Shown: positions 51,996 through 59,557 of the stretch, piece by piece
How positions within the stretch are numbered: the stretch's first letter is position 1
How the letters are laid out: the number at the start of each line of letters is the position of its first letter
NCBI RefSeq assembly: GCF_027111335.1
Contig: NZ_CP114288.1
Coordinates: forward strand, 2,852,001-2,916,000
Length of the DNA: 64,000 bases
Origin: Flavobacterium aquiphilum
Lineage (GTDB): Bacteria > Bacteroidota > Bacteroidia > Flavobacteriales > Flavobacteriaceae
Direction of reading: 5' to 3'
Notes under the pieces: generated by a model
Told to the model about the DNA's origin: nothing
Databases searched by the model: none
Seen by the model: only the letters and a program-made list of their open reading frames with translations
Program-made: the position numbers and the translations under genes

Positions 51996-54827
51996 ATGCT
52001 AGATACAGACAATACGATTGAAGTTCAGGGCGCCCGCGTTCACAATCTAAAAAACATAGATATTTCCATTCCGAGAGAAAAACTTGTAGTAATTACGGGT
52101 CTTTCGGGTTCGGGAAAATCCTCATTGGCGTTCGACACTATTTATGCCGAAGGACAGCGTCGTTACGTAGAAACCTTTTCGGCCTATGCTAGACAATTCC
52201 TCGGAGGTTTGGAACGTCCTGATGTCGATAAAATTGACGGACTCTCCCCTGTTATTGCCATCGAGCAAAAAACGACAAGCAAAAGTCCTCGTTCGACTGT
52301 TGGAACCATCACTGAGATTTACGATTTCCTTCGTTTGCTTTACGCACGTGGTGCCGATGCTTCCAGTTATAACACAGGAGAAAAAATGGTTTCTTACTCC
52401 GATGACCAAATCAAAGAACTGATTATTCAGGATTTTACAGGAAAAAGAATCAATATCCTAGCTCCTGTTATCCGAGCCAGAAAAGGACATTATGCTGAAC
52501 TTTTTCAACAAATAACCAAACAAGGATTCTTGAAAGTCCGTGTTAATGGAGATATTTTGGACTTGGTTTCGGGGATGAAATTGGATCGTTATAAAACCCA
52601 CGATATAGAAATTGTTGTTGACAGAATGGTTATTGAGGATACTCCAGACAATGAAAAACGTTTATCCGAAAGTATTAATACTGCAATGCACCACGGTGAA
52701 AACGTATTGATGGTTCTCGATCAGGACACTAATGAAGTGCGTTATTTCAGTCGAAATTTGATGTGTCCTTCAACGGGTATTTCGTATCAAAATCCAGAGC
52801 CAAACTTATTTTCATTCAACTCACCAAAAGGGGCTTGTGACAATTGCAACGGATTGGGAACTGTGAATCAAATCAATGTTGGAAAAATTATACCAAATCC
52901 AAAATTATCGATAAAAGCGGGTGGATTTGCTCCATTGGGTGAATATAAATCATCTTGGATTTTCAAACAATTAGAAATCATTGGCGAAAAGTTTGGTTTT
53001 AAAATAACCGATCCAATTGAAAAAATTCCTGCTGAAGCAATGGAAATGATTTTGAATGGAGGAAAAGAAAAATTCACTATTAATTCAAAAGATTTAGGTG
53101 TTGCCCGCGATTATAAAATTGATTTTGAAGGAATTGCCCATTTCATAAAAAATCAACATGATGAAAGTGGTTCTACGACAATCAGACGTTGGGCAAAAGA
53201 ATTCATGGACGAAATAAAATGTCCTGTTTGCGAGGGTTCCCGCTTGAAAAAGGAAGCCAATTATTTTAGGATAAATGAAAAAAGCATATCCGAGTTGTGT
53301 GATATGGATATTTCCGATTTGACAGCTTGGTTTTTGGATTTGGACAAGCATTTAACCGATAAACAAAAACGAATTGCTACCGAAGTAATTAAAGAAATCA
53401 AAGATCGTTTGGCTTTCCTAATGAATGTAGGCTTGGATTATTTGGCTTTAAGCCGAAGCTCCAAATCGCTTTCGGGTGGTGAGGCACAGCGTATTCGATT
53501 GGCAACGCAAATTGGATCGCAATTGGTCGGGGTCTTATATATTTTGGACGAACCAAGTATTGGTTTGCACCAAAGAGATAACGAAAAATTAATCCATTCG
53601 TTAGAACAATTGCGAGATATCGGTAACTCGGTTATTGTGGTTGAACACGACAAAGACATGATTGAGCGCGCCGATTACGTGATTGATATCGGTCCAAAAG
53701 CCGGTAAATATGGTGGAGAAATTATCAGTATTGGAACGCCAAAAGAAACTTTGGCTTCAGAGACGATTACTGCTCAATATCTGAATGGTAAAATGAAATT
53801 GGAAATTCCCGAAAAACGTCGCGAAGGAAATGGAAAATTCGTGAAATTAACCGGAGCTACAGGGAATAACCTTAAAAATGTTTCGATTGAATTGCCTTTA
53901 GGTAAAATGATATGCGTCACAGGGGTTTCAGGAAGCGGGAAATCAACATTGATCAACGAAACGCTCTACCCTATTTTCAATGCGCATTATTTCAACGGAG
54001 TTAAAATTCCGATGCCATATAAAAAAATCGAAGGCTTGGAACATATTGACAAAGTAATTGATATCGACCAAAGTCCGATTGGAAGAACTCCGCGTTCCAA
54101 TCCTGCGACTTATACCGAGGTTTTCACAGAAATACGAAACCTGTTTACTATGACTTCTGAGAGTATGATTCGCGGATACAAAGCAGGGCGTTTTAGTTTT
54201 AATGTTAAAGGCGGACGATGCGAAACCTGTGAAGGTTCAGGTGTTCGTACAATAGAAATGAACTTCTTGCCTGATGTATATGTAGAATGCGAAACGTGTC
54301 AAGGAAAGCGTTTTAACAGGGAAACATTGGAGATTCGCTATAAAGGAAAATCGATCTCTGATGTATTGAATATGACCGTTGATGAAGCAGTTCCTTTCTT
54401 TGAAAACATTCCAAAAATTTACAGAAAAATAAAAACGATTCAGGATGTTGGTTTGGGCTACATCACGCTTGGGCAACAAAGTACTACTCTTTCCGGTGGT
54501 GAAGCGCAACGTATTAAGTTGGCCGGTGAATTGTCTAAGAAAGACACCGGAAACACTTTTTATATTCTTGATGAACCCACAACAGGTCTGCATTTTGAGG
54601 ATATTCGGGTATTGATGGACGTAATTAATAAATTGGTTGACAAGGGAAATACTATTTTGATTATTGAACACAATATGGAAGTCATCAAACTAGCCGATTA
54701 TATTATCGACATTGGCCCTGAAGGCGGAAAAGGAGGCGGACAGCTTGTAGCCAAAGGAACTCCCGAAGAAATCGTAAAAAATAAAAAAAGCTACACGGCA
54801 CAGTTTTTGAAAAAAGAACTCCCCTAA
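51996..54827 (+). CDS. uvrA: UvrABC excinuclease subunit A
   Basis: Damage-recognition ATPase of nucleotide excision repair. 943 residues in two ABC halves: Walker [13 protein letters not shown] near 35 and [13 protein letters not shown] near 640, ABC signatures [15 protein letters not shown] near 485 and [15 protein letters not shown] near 830, Walker [15 protein letters not shown] and [14 protein letters not shown]. Zinc-binding sites appear at CPSTGISYQ..., [13 protein letters not shown] near 410 and [17 protein letters not shown] near 740. The last residues (KKELP) abut an inserted element; a duplicate of the C-terminal coding sequence at 55461-55500 followed by YLDNVLIK suggests the original protein had a longer tail. 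Confidence 0.97.
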   Translation: MLDTDNTIEVQGARVHNLKNIDISIPREKLVVITGLSGSGKSSLAFDTIYAEGQRRYVETFSAYARQFLGGLERPDVDKIDGLSPVIAIEQKTTSKSPRSTVGTITEIYDFLRLLYARGADASSYNTGEKMVSYSDDQIKELIIQDFTGKRINILAPVIRARKGHYAELFQQITKQGFLKVRVNGDILDLVSGMKLDRYKTHDIEIVVDRMVIEDTPDNEKRLSESINTAMHHGENVLMVLDQDTNEVRYFSRNLMCPSTGISYQNPEPNLFSFNSPKGACDNCNGLGTVNQINVGKIIPNPKLSIKAGGFAPLGEYKSSWIFKQLEIIGEKFGFKITDPIEKIPAEAMEMILNGGKEKFTINSKDLGVARDYKIDFEGIAHFIKNQHDESGSTTIRRWAKEFMDEIKCPVCEGSRLKKEANYFRINEKSISELCDMDISDLTAWFLDLDKHLTDKQKRIATEVIKEIKDRLAFLMNVGLDYLALSRSSKSLSGGEAQRIRLATQIGSQLVGVLYILDEPSIGLHQRDNEKLIHSLEQLRDIGNSVIVVEHDKDMIERADYVIDIGPKAGKYGGEIISIGTPKETLASETITAQYLNGKMKLEIPEKRREGNGKFVKLTGATGNNLKNVSIELPLGKMICVTGVSGSGKSTLINETLYPIFNAHYFNGVKIPMPYKKIEGLEHIDKVIDIDQSPIGRTPRSNPATYTEVFTEIRNLFTMTSESMIRGYKAGRFSFNVKGGRCETCEGSGVRTIEMNFLPDVYVECETCQGKRFNRETLEIRYKGKSISDVLNMTVDEAVPFFENIPKIYRKIKTIQDVGLGYITLGQQSTTLSGGEAQRIKLAGELSKKDTGNTFYILDEPTTGLHFEDIRVLMDVINKLVDKGNTILIIEHNMEVIKLADYIIDIGPEGGKGGGQLVAKGTPEEIVKNKKSYTAQFLKKELP
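54778..54817 (+). repeat. 40-bp direct repeat, left copy (3' end of uvrA)
   Basis: Identical to 55461-55500 except for one base (position 11 of the repeat: A here, G there). It encodes [12 protein letters not shown] of UvrA. The two copies bracket the DUF559 element. Confidence 0.9.
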
Positions 54828-54831
54828 AATT

Positions 54832-54872
54832 CCCCTCCTTTGGAGGGGTGCCTGTAGGGCGGGGTGGTTCAT
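54832..54872 (+). repeat. 41-bp terminal inverted repeat, left
   Basis: Begins CCCCTCCTTTGGAGGGGTG and ends GGCGGGGTGGTTCAT. Its reverse complement is at 55388-55428 with one mismatch (CCTGTAG here, CCCGTAG there). The outer end is itself a 7-bp palindrome around TTT. Confidence 0.9.
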
Positions 54873-54902
54873 GTGTTGTATTTGTAATAATTTTCATAAA
54901 TT

Positions 54903-54910
54903 TACCTTTG
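54903..54910 (+). promoter_or_regulatory. -7 promoter element inside the element, for the DUF559 gene
   Basis: TACCTTTG, 35 bases before the ATG at 54946. It lies inside the inverted repeats, so the element carries its own promoter. Confidence 0.5.
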
Positions 54911-54945
54911 AGATAACATTAATGGTTAGCGCTTAAGATAAAATT

Positions 54946-55377
54946 ATGGAAAGCAAAAATGAAATAACAACTTATATAAACACCCAACCTATCTATAGAA
55001 ATTTCATTGAAAACTTGCCATATAATATAAAACTAAAGTCAAGAGCAAGAGCATTACGGAAAGCAGGAGTATTGTCTGAGGTTATTTTTTGGCGACAAGT
55101 TCACAAAGGGATGTTTTGGAAAATTGATTTTGATAGACAAAGAATCATAGGCAATTATATTGTGGATTTTTATGTAAAAACCTTGGGGTTGATAATAGAA
55201 ATTGACGGTTCAAGTCATAATGATAAAGAAGAATACGACCAAAAGAGAGAAGATTATTTAATATCGCTAGGATTAAAAGTTTATAGAATTTCAGATTTAC
55301 GAGTTAAGCATGATTTGAATAATGTGATGATGGAGTTGGAAAAATATGTTATTGAGGAGTTTGGCAGAAAGTGTTGA
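54946..55377 (+). CDS. DUF559 endonuclease-like protein of a small mobile element
   Basis: 143 residues. DUF559 proteins have a Vsr/very-short-patch-repair-like PD-(D/E)xK nuclease fold. The pattern RARALRKAGVLSEVIFWRQV near 27-45, then WKIDFDRQRIIGNYIVDFYV near 58 and the catalytic-type core LGLIIEIDGSSH near 82-92 (Asp of VDF, Glu-x-Asp), then YRISDLRVKHDLNNVM near 118, is present without breaks. The gene sits inside 41-bp inverted repeats and the whole unit is bounded by a 40-bp direct repeat of uvrA. No transposase is encoded in the unit, so this protein may itself be the mobility enzyme. Nuclease activity is inference. Confidence 0.87.
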   Translation: MESKNEITTYINTQPIYRNFIENLPYNIKLKSRARALRKAGVLSEVIFWRQVHKGMFWKIDFDRQRIIGNYIVDFYVKTLGLIIEIDGSSHNDKEEYDQKREDYLISLGLKVYRISDLRVKHDLNNVMMELEKYVIEEFGRKC

Positions 55378-55387
55378 TTATATCCAT

Positions 55388-55428
55388 ATGAACCACCCCG
55401 CCCTACGGGCACCCCTCCAAAGGAGGGG
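55388..55428 (-). repeat. 41-bp terminal inverted repeat, right
   Basis: Reverse complement of the left repeat with one mismatch. It starts 11 bases after the DUF559 stop codon. Confidence 0.9.
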
Positions 55429-55460
55429 AAGACTAACCGAAAATTCTAGAATAAATCCTG

Positions 55461-55500
55461 AAAATAAAAAGAGCTACACGGCACAGTTTTTGAAAAAAGA
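55461..55500 (+). repeat. 40-bp direct repeat, right copy (remnant of the original uvrA end)
   Basis: Matches 54778-54817 with one mismatch. In the frame of uvrA it reads [12 protein letters not shown] and continues ELYLDNVLIK to a TAA, which looks like the original C-terminal tail of UvrA. Confidence 0.85.
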
Positions 55501-55544
55501 GTTATATTTAGATAATGTCTTAATAAAATAAAAACTGAACTGAA

Positions 55545-55650
55545 AAACGGATGCCCTAGCCCCGAGAAGTGGAAATCCTTTTGTCTCGTCTTTTGGACGA
55601 GGTAAAAAGATTGCAATCTCGTCTTTTGGACGAGACGGGATTAGCTCCAA
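55545..55650 (+). repeat. Structured repeat, same family as at 51.8 kb, with two hairpin modules
   Basis: TAGCCCCG at 55557-55564, AGTGGAAATCCTTTTG, two copies of CTCGTCTTTTGGACGAG (55585-55601 and 55618-55634) separated by AAAAAGATTGCAAT, CGGGA at 55636-55640 and a CTCCAAAAAA end. It lies between the uvrA remnant and the LOG gene. Confidence 0.6.
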
Positions 55651-55662
55651 AAAATAAAAAAT

Positions 55663-56391
55663 ATGAGATTAGAAGATTTTGACAACGATGAAGATAAAGT
55701 AATCCAAGATAAATTAAAGCGAAAAACTTGGAACGAAATAAAAACAAATGACAGTTGGGCGATTTTTAAAATCATGTCCGAGTTTGTAAACGGTTATGAT
55801 ACCATGAGCCGTATTGGGCCTTGTGTGACTATTTTTGGTTCGGCGAGGATAAAACCGGAGGATAAATATTATTTGCTCGCAGAGAAAATTGCCTATAAAA
55901 TCAGTAAGGCTGGTTATGGCGTGATTACAGGAGGTGGTCCCGGAATTATGGAAGCCGGCAACAAAGGGGCGCATTTAGGGGGAGGGCCTTCAGTTGGACT
56001 TAATATTGAGTTGCCATTTGAGCAGCATTTCAACCCTTATATCGATAATGACAAAAACTTAAATTTTGACTATTTCTTTGTTCGAAAAGTAATGTTTGTG
56101 AAATATTCTCAGGGATTTGTCGTAATGCCGGGAGGGTTTGGAACTATGGATGAATTATTTGAAGCTATTACTTTGATTCAGACTAAAAAGATTGGAAAAT
56201 TCCCGATTATCTTAGTAGGAACATCATTTTGGTCAGGTCTGATTGAATGGATTAAAGCAGTTTTAGTCGAAAGAGAACATACCGTCAGTCCCGACGATTT
56301 GAATTTATTTAAAGTCGTCGATACCGAAGACGAAGTAGTAGAAGTCTTAGATAAATTCTATAAAAAATACGATTTAAGTCCTAATTTTTAA
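55663..56391 (+). CDS. LOG-family (TIGR00730) nucleotide-processing protein
   Basis: 242 residues with a Rossmann-like fold. The family motifs are VTIFGSARIKPEDKYY near 50, ITGGGPGIMEAGNKGAH near 90 and VVMPGGFGTMDELFEAITL near 155 (the PGGxGTxxE motif that binds nucleotide phosphate). Characterised relatives hydrolyse nucleoside monophosphates to the base and ribose phosphate (cytokinin-activating LOG in plants, PpnN in E. coli). Here the substrate is not known. The start is directly after the structured repeat; a terminator follows. Confidence 0.92.
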   Translation: MRLEDFDNDEDKVIQDKLKRKTWNEIKTNDSWAIFKIMSEFVNGYDTMSRIGPCVTIFGSARIKPEDKYYLLAEKIAYKISKAGYGVITGGGPGIMEAGNKGAHLGGGPSVGLNIELPFEQHFNPYIDNDKNLNFDYFFVRKVMFVKYSQGFVVMPGGFGTMDELFEAITLIQTKKIGKFPIILVGTSFWSGLIEWIKAVLVEREHTVSPDDLNLFKVVDTEDEVVEVLDKFYKKYDLSPNF

Positions 56392-56396
56392 TATCA

Positions 56397-56434
56397 AGAG
56401 CCGTCTCGTCAATAAAAACAAGACGGCTCTTTTC
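56397..56434 (+). terminator. Terminator after the LOG gene
   Basis: 10-bp stem AGAGCCGTCT/AGACGGCTCT followed by four T; loop is A-rich. Confidence 0.8.
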
Positions 56435-56542
56435 ATTTAACGTCTATTGTTGCATTTTGACCACTAAATACTGTAGTTTTCTTAATTTTTTGTAAATTGT
56501 ATAAAGATTGATATATTTCACGAACAATTTAATTTCCCCAAA

Positions 56543-59371
56543 TTGAGAACTCACGGTAAAATCATCATTTCTATTGTCGTTTTGTTTGTTTTCCACAAAC
56601 AATATGCGCAGCATCATTCCAAAATGACTGTGGATATGGATATGGGGTCAAAATGCCTGTCAATCGACCAGGAAATTACTTTTTACAACCAAACGGGTGA
56701 TACCTTAACTTCTATTGTGTTAAACGATTGGAACAATGCTTTTTCGGATAGAAATAGCCCTTTGGGGAAACGTTTTTCCGATGAGTTCTATACTAAGTTT
56801 CATATGGCGCAACCACATGAGCGCGGAGGAACGATTAATTTGTATATTGAGGATAAGGATAAAAATATTTTTGCATGGGAAAGATCCAGCAACCATCCTG
56901 ATTATATCAAAGTTTTACTGCATAGAGTGTTACTTCCCGGTCAAAAAGTAAAACTGCACCTGACTTATGCTTCCCAAATTCCGAGTGACAAATTCACTAA
57001 ATATGGCCATTTTGAGCAAAAATACGGAATGCATCTAAAAAATTGGTTCCTTACTCCTGCCCGTTACGAAGATCATCAATTTATAAAATACAGCAACGAA
57101 AATCTTGATGATATAGCCAATGGAATTTCGGATTTTGAAATTGAGTTGAAAATACCCAATAAAAATGCAATCACAACAGATCTGTCTATTGATGAATTAA
57201 TACAAACTGAGCAAGAAACCATAGCAAAACTTTCAGGTAAAAAGCGAACCGATTTTGACTTAATTGTAGAGAAAGAGTCAAGTTATAAAAGCTATAAAAT
57301 TGGTGATTTGGAAGTTATAACAAATCTTGGTTCTGGAAGATTCAGTGATACTTTGAAAACTACAATGATCAAACGAATCGTTGATTTTGCAAACACTAAT
57401 ATTGGGCAATATCCATTTGGTAAAATCGTCGTTTCAGAAGAAGATTATGAAAAAAATCCATTTTATGGTCTGAATCAGCTGCCTAAATTTATGCGCCCGT
57501 TTCATTCTGATTTTATTTATGAAATAAAATTTTTAAAAACATATTTGAATAATTTCCTTAAAAATAGTTTGCGGTTGGATTCCAGAAAAGACAACTGGAT
57601 TTATGATGGAATTCAGGTATTTACAATGATTAATTATATAGATAAATATCATCCCGACAGTAAAATGATGGGATCTGCTTCCAAATATTTTTTGTTGCGA
57701 GGATTTAAAATGGCTCAAACCGATTTTAATGAGCAATACAGTTATTATTATATGCTGATGGCTCGCAAAAATCTGGATCAACCACTTAATGCACCAAAAA
57801 ACACTTTAATAAAGTATAATGTTCAAATTGCAAACAAATACAAAGCAGGTTTGAGTCTTCAATATTTGGATCATTATCTTGGAAATGATTTGATTACATC
57901 AGGGGTTCAGGAACTTTATGATATCAATAAAAAAGGTCAAACCGATAGGTCAGTTTTTGAAAGTATTTTAAGAGCAAAAGCTTCAAAAGATATCGATTGG
58001 TTTTTTAAATACATAATTGATAGCCGTGATAATATTGATTATAAGCTTGGAGATTTTTCTAAAACTAAAGACAGTATAAGATTTACAGTAAAAAACAAAG
58101 GTGTTCCATTGGTTCCTATTCCTGTGTATGGCATCAAAGACAAACAAATTGTGTTTAAAAAATGGCTTGAAATCAGTGAAATTGAAACAACTCTCACTCT
58201 CAAGAGGGATAGTATAGATAAGTTAGTACTTAATTATAAAAATGAAGTGCCTGAATTCAATTTGAGAAACAATTGGAAATCATTGTATGATGTTTCTTTG
58301 AATCGTCCTCTGAAACTCACATTTTTTGAAGATTTGGAAGATCCGCATCGTTCGCAATTGTTTTATGTACCTACCCTATTTTTCAATAAATATGATGGGT
58401 TTGCGCCTGGAGTAAGTTTTTACAACTATAGTTTATTTGATAAACCGTTTATGTTTACCGTAAATCCGATGTATTCCATAACAACCAAATCTGTTGTGGG
58501 TAGTTCTGCATTGACAATTAACCAATATTTGAGAGAAAGAAGATTGTATAATATTCGCTATACTCTTAGTGGTTCGTATTTTCATTATGCCTCGGATGCT
58601 GCATATCTTAAATTATACCCGAGTTTGGCAATGTTTTTTAGAGAACCGAGTTATCGAGACAACAGAAAACAAGCGATATATGTCAAATACAATATTATTA
58701 ACAAAGAGCCTTCTTCTTTTGTGACGGACAGTACAGATAATTATTCCATTTTAAATTTTAAATATTCCAATATAAAAACGGAGATTACGAGTCACGTAAA
58801 ATTCCTTACCGATGTTCAGTTTTCAGGTTATTTTGGAAAAGTATCCGCCGAAATGGAATATCGAAAATTGTTCAACGATAATCGTTATTTTAACGTTAGA
58901 GCGTTTGTTGGTACTTTTTTATACAATACCAATAATACTCAGAATTATAATTTTGGAATTTCAAGGGTAAACGATTATTTATTTGATTATGCCGTTTACG
59001 CAAGGTCTGATACTGAAGGAATACTAAGTCAACAATATTTTTATGCACAGGGAGGTTTTAAATCTTTTGTGACTCCTAGAGAATCTAATCAATGGTTAGC
59101 AACAACAAACTTGAGTTATAGTTTGTTATGGAATTGGGTCGATGCCTATGCCGATTTTGGTTTGGTTAAAAACAAAGGCATGAATAATACGTTTATTTAT
59201 GATAGTGGAATAAGGCTAAATTTGGTTCAGGATTACTTTGAATTATTCTTTCCAGTTTATTCCTCTAACGGATTTGAAATGGCCGAAAAAAATTATGGCG
59301 AAAAAATAAGGTTTATCTTCGTTTTTAATCCAAAATCATTAATTAACCTTTTTACCCGAAAATGGTTTTAA
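56543..59371 (+). CDS. M1-aminopeptidase-like protein lacking zinc ligands, with C-terminal beta-barrel
   Basis: 942 residues from a TTG start, the only start consistent with the signal peptide (RTHGKIIISIVVLFVFHKQYAQ). The N-terminal 270 residues match the M1 beta-saddle (ITFYNQTGDTLTSIVLNDW). Where M1 enzymes have HExxH(18)E, this protein has YEIKFLKTYLNNFL near 326-340 and WIYDGIQVF near 352, so both His ligands and the Glu are gone. After about residue 600 comes a beta-rich part (FAPGVSFYNYSLFDKPFMF, many alternating strands) ending in KWF, typical of an outer-membrane barrel. Probably a non-catalytic surface protein. I do not know a named function. Confidence 0.75.
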   Translation: MRTHGKIIISIVVLFVFHKQYAQHHSKMTVDMDMGSKCLSIDQEITFYNQTGDTLTSIVLNDWNNAFSDRNSPLGKRFSDEFYTKFHMAQPHERGGTINLYIEDKDKNIFAWERSSNHPDYIKVLLHRVLLPGQKVKLHLTYASQIPSDKFTKYGHFEQKYGMHLKNWFLTPARYEDHQFIKYSNENLDDIANGISDFEIELKIPNKNAITTDLSIDELIQTEQETIAKLSGKKRTDFDLIVEKESSYKSYKIGDLEVITNLGSGRFSDTLKTTMIKRIVDFANTNIGQYPFGKIVVSEEDYEKNPFYGLNQLPKFMRPFHSDFIYEIKFLKTYLNNFLKNSLRLDSRKDNWIYDGIQVFTMINYIDKYHPDSKMMGSASKYFLLRGFKMAQTDFNEQYSYYYMLMARKNLDQPLNAPKNTLIKYNVQIANKYKAGLSLQYLDHYLGNDLITSGVQELYDINKKGQTDRSVFESILRAKASKDIDWFFKYIIDSRDNIDYKLGDFSKTKDSIRFTVKNKGVPLVPIPVYGIKDKQIVFKKWLEISEIETTLTLKRDSIDKLVLNYKNEVPEFNLRNNWKSLYDVSLNRPLKLTFFEDLEDPHRSQLFYVPTLFFNKYDGFAPGVSFYNYSLFDKPFMFTVNPMYSITTKSVVGSSALTINQYLRERRLYNIRYTLSGSYFHYASDAAYLKLYPSLAMFFREPSYRDNRKQAIYVKYNIINKEPSSFVTDSTDNYSILNFKYSNIKTEITSHVKFLTDVQFSGYFGKVSAEMEYRKLFNDNRYFNVRAFVGTFLYNTNNTQNYNFGISRVNDYLFDYAVYARSDTEGILSQQYFYAQGGFKSFVTPRESNQWLATTNLSYSLLWNWVDAYADFGLVKNKGMNNTFIYDSGIRLNLVQDYFELFFPVYSSNGFEMAEKNYGEKIRFIFVFNPKSLINLFTRKWF

Positions 59372-59523
59372 ATCAAAATAAAAACTTTAAAATATTGAAT
59401 TATAGTTTGTTTTTTAAATTAAAATTGAATATATCGTAAAAATACATTCGTTTTACTGGAGATTTTTTCATAAAAAAATATAAAATTACAGAATTCTATA
59501 ACGATATATAAGTAGTTTTTGAT

Positions 59524-59531
59524 TAGCTTTG
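59524..59531 (+). promoter_or_regulatory. -7 promoter element of the E1 dehydrogenase gene
   Basis: TAGCTTTG, 26 bases before the ATG at 59558. Confidence 0.55.
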
Positions 59532-59557
59532 CACCGTGAAAGCTATACTTTTAAATT

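Larger units (their letters stand above)
54818..55500. mobile_element. Putative DUF559-carrying insertion in the uvrA 3' end
   Basis: A 683-bp unit that would precisely restore an uninterrupted uvrA tail if removed with one direct-repeat copy. Content: left 41-bp inverted repeat, own promoter, DUF559 gene, right 41-bp inverted repeat, then about 30 unique bases and the second 40-bp direct repeat. The duplication is much longer than the target duplications made by standard DDE transposases (2-14 bp). I know of no named element of this structure; recognition as mobile rests on the repeat geometry. Confidence 0.7.

Noticed and set aside
54832..55428. The 41-bp inverted repeats as a plain pair of terminators
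   Set aside because: They match over 41 bp with one mismatch and bracket one gene, with a further direct duplication outside. Two independent terminators would not show this identity.
55346..55531. A 61-codon plus-strand frame across the right repeat
   Set aside because: It joins the DUF559 gene end, an inverted repeat and the uvrA remnant. Its last residues match the UvrA C-terminus because of the duplication, so it is not a separate gene.
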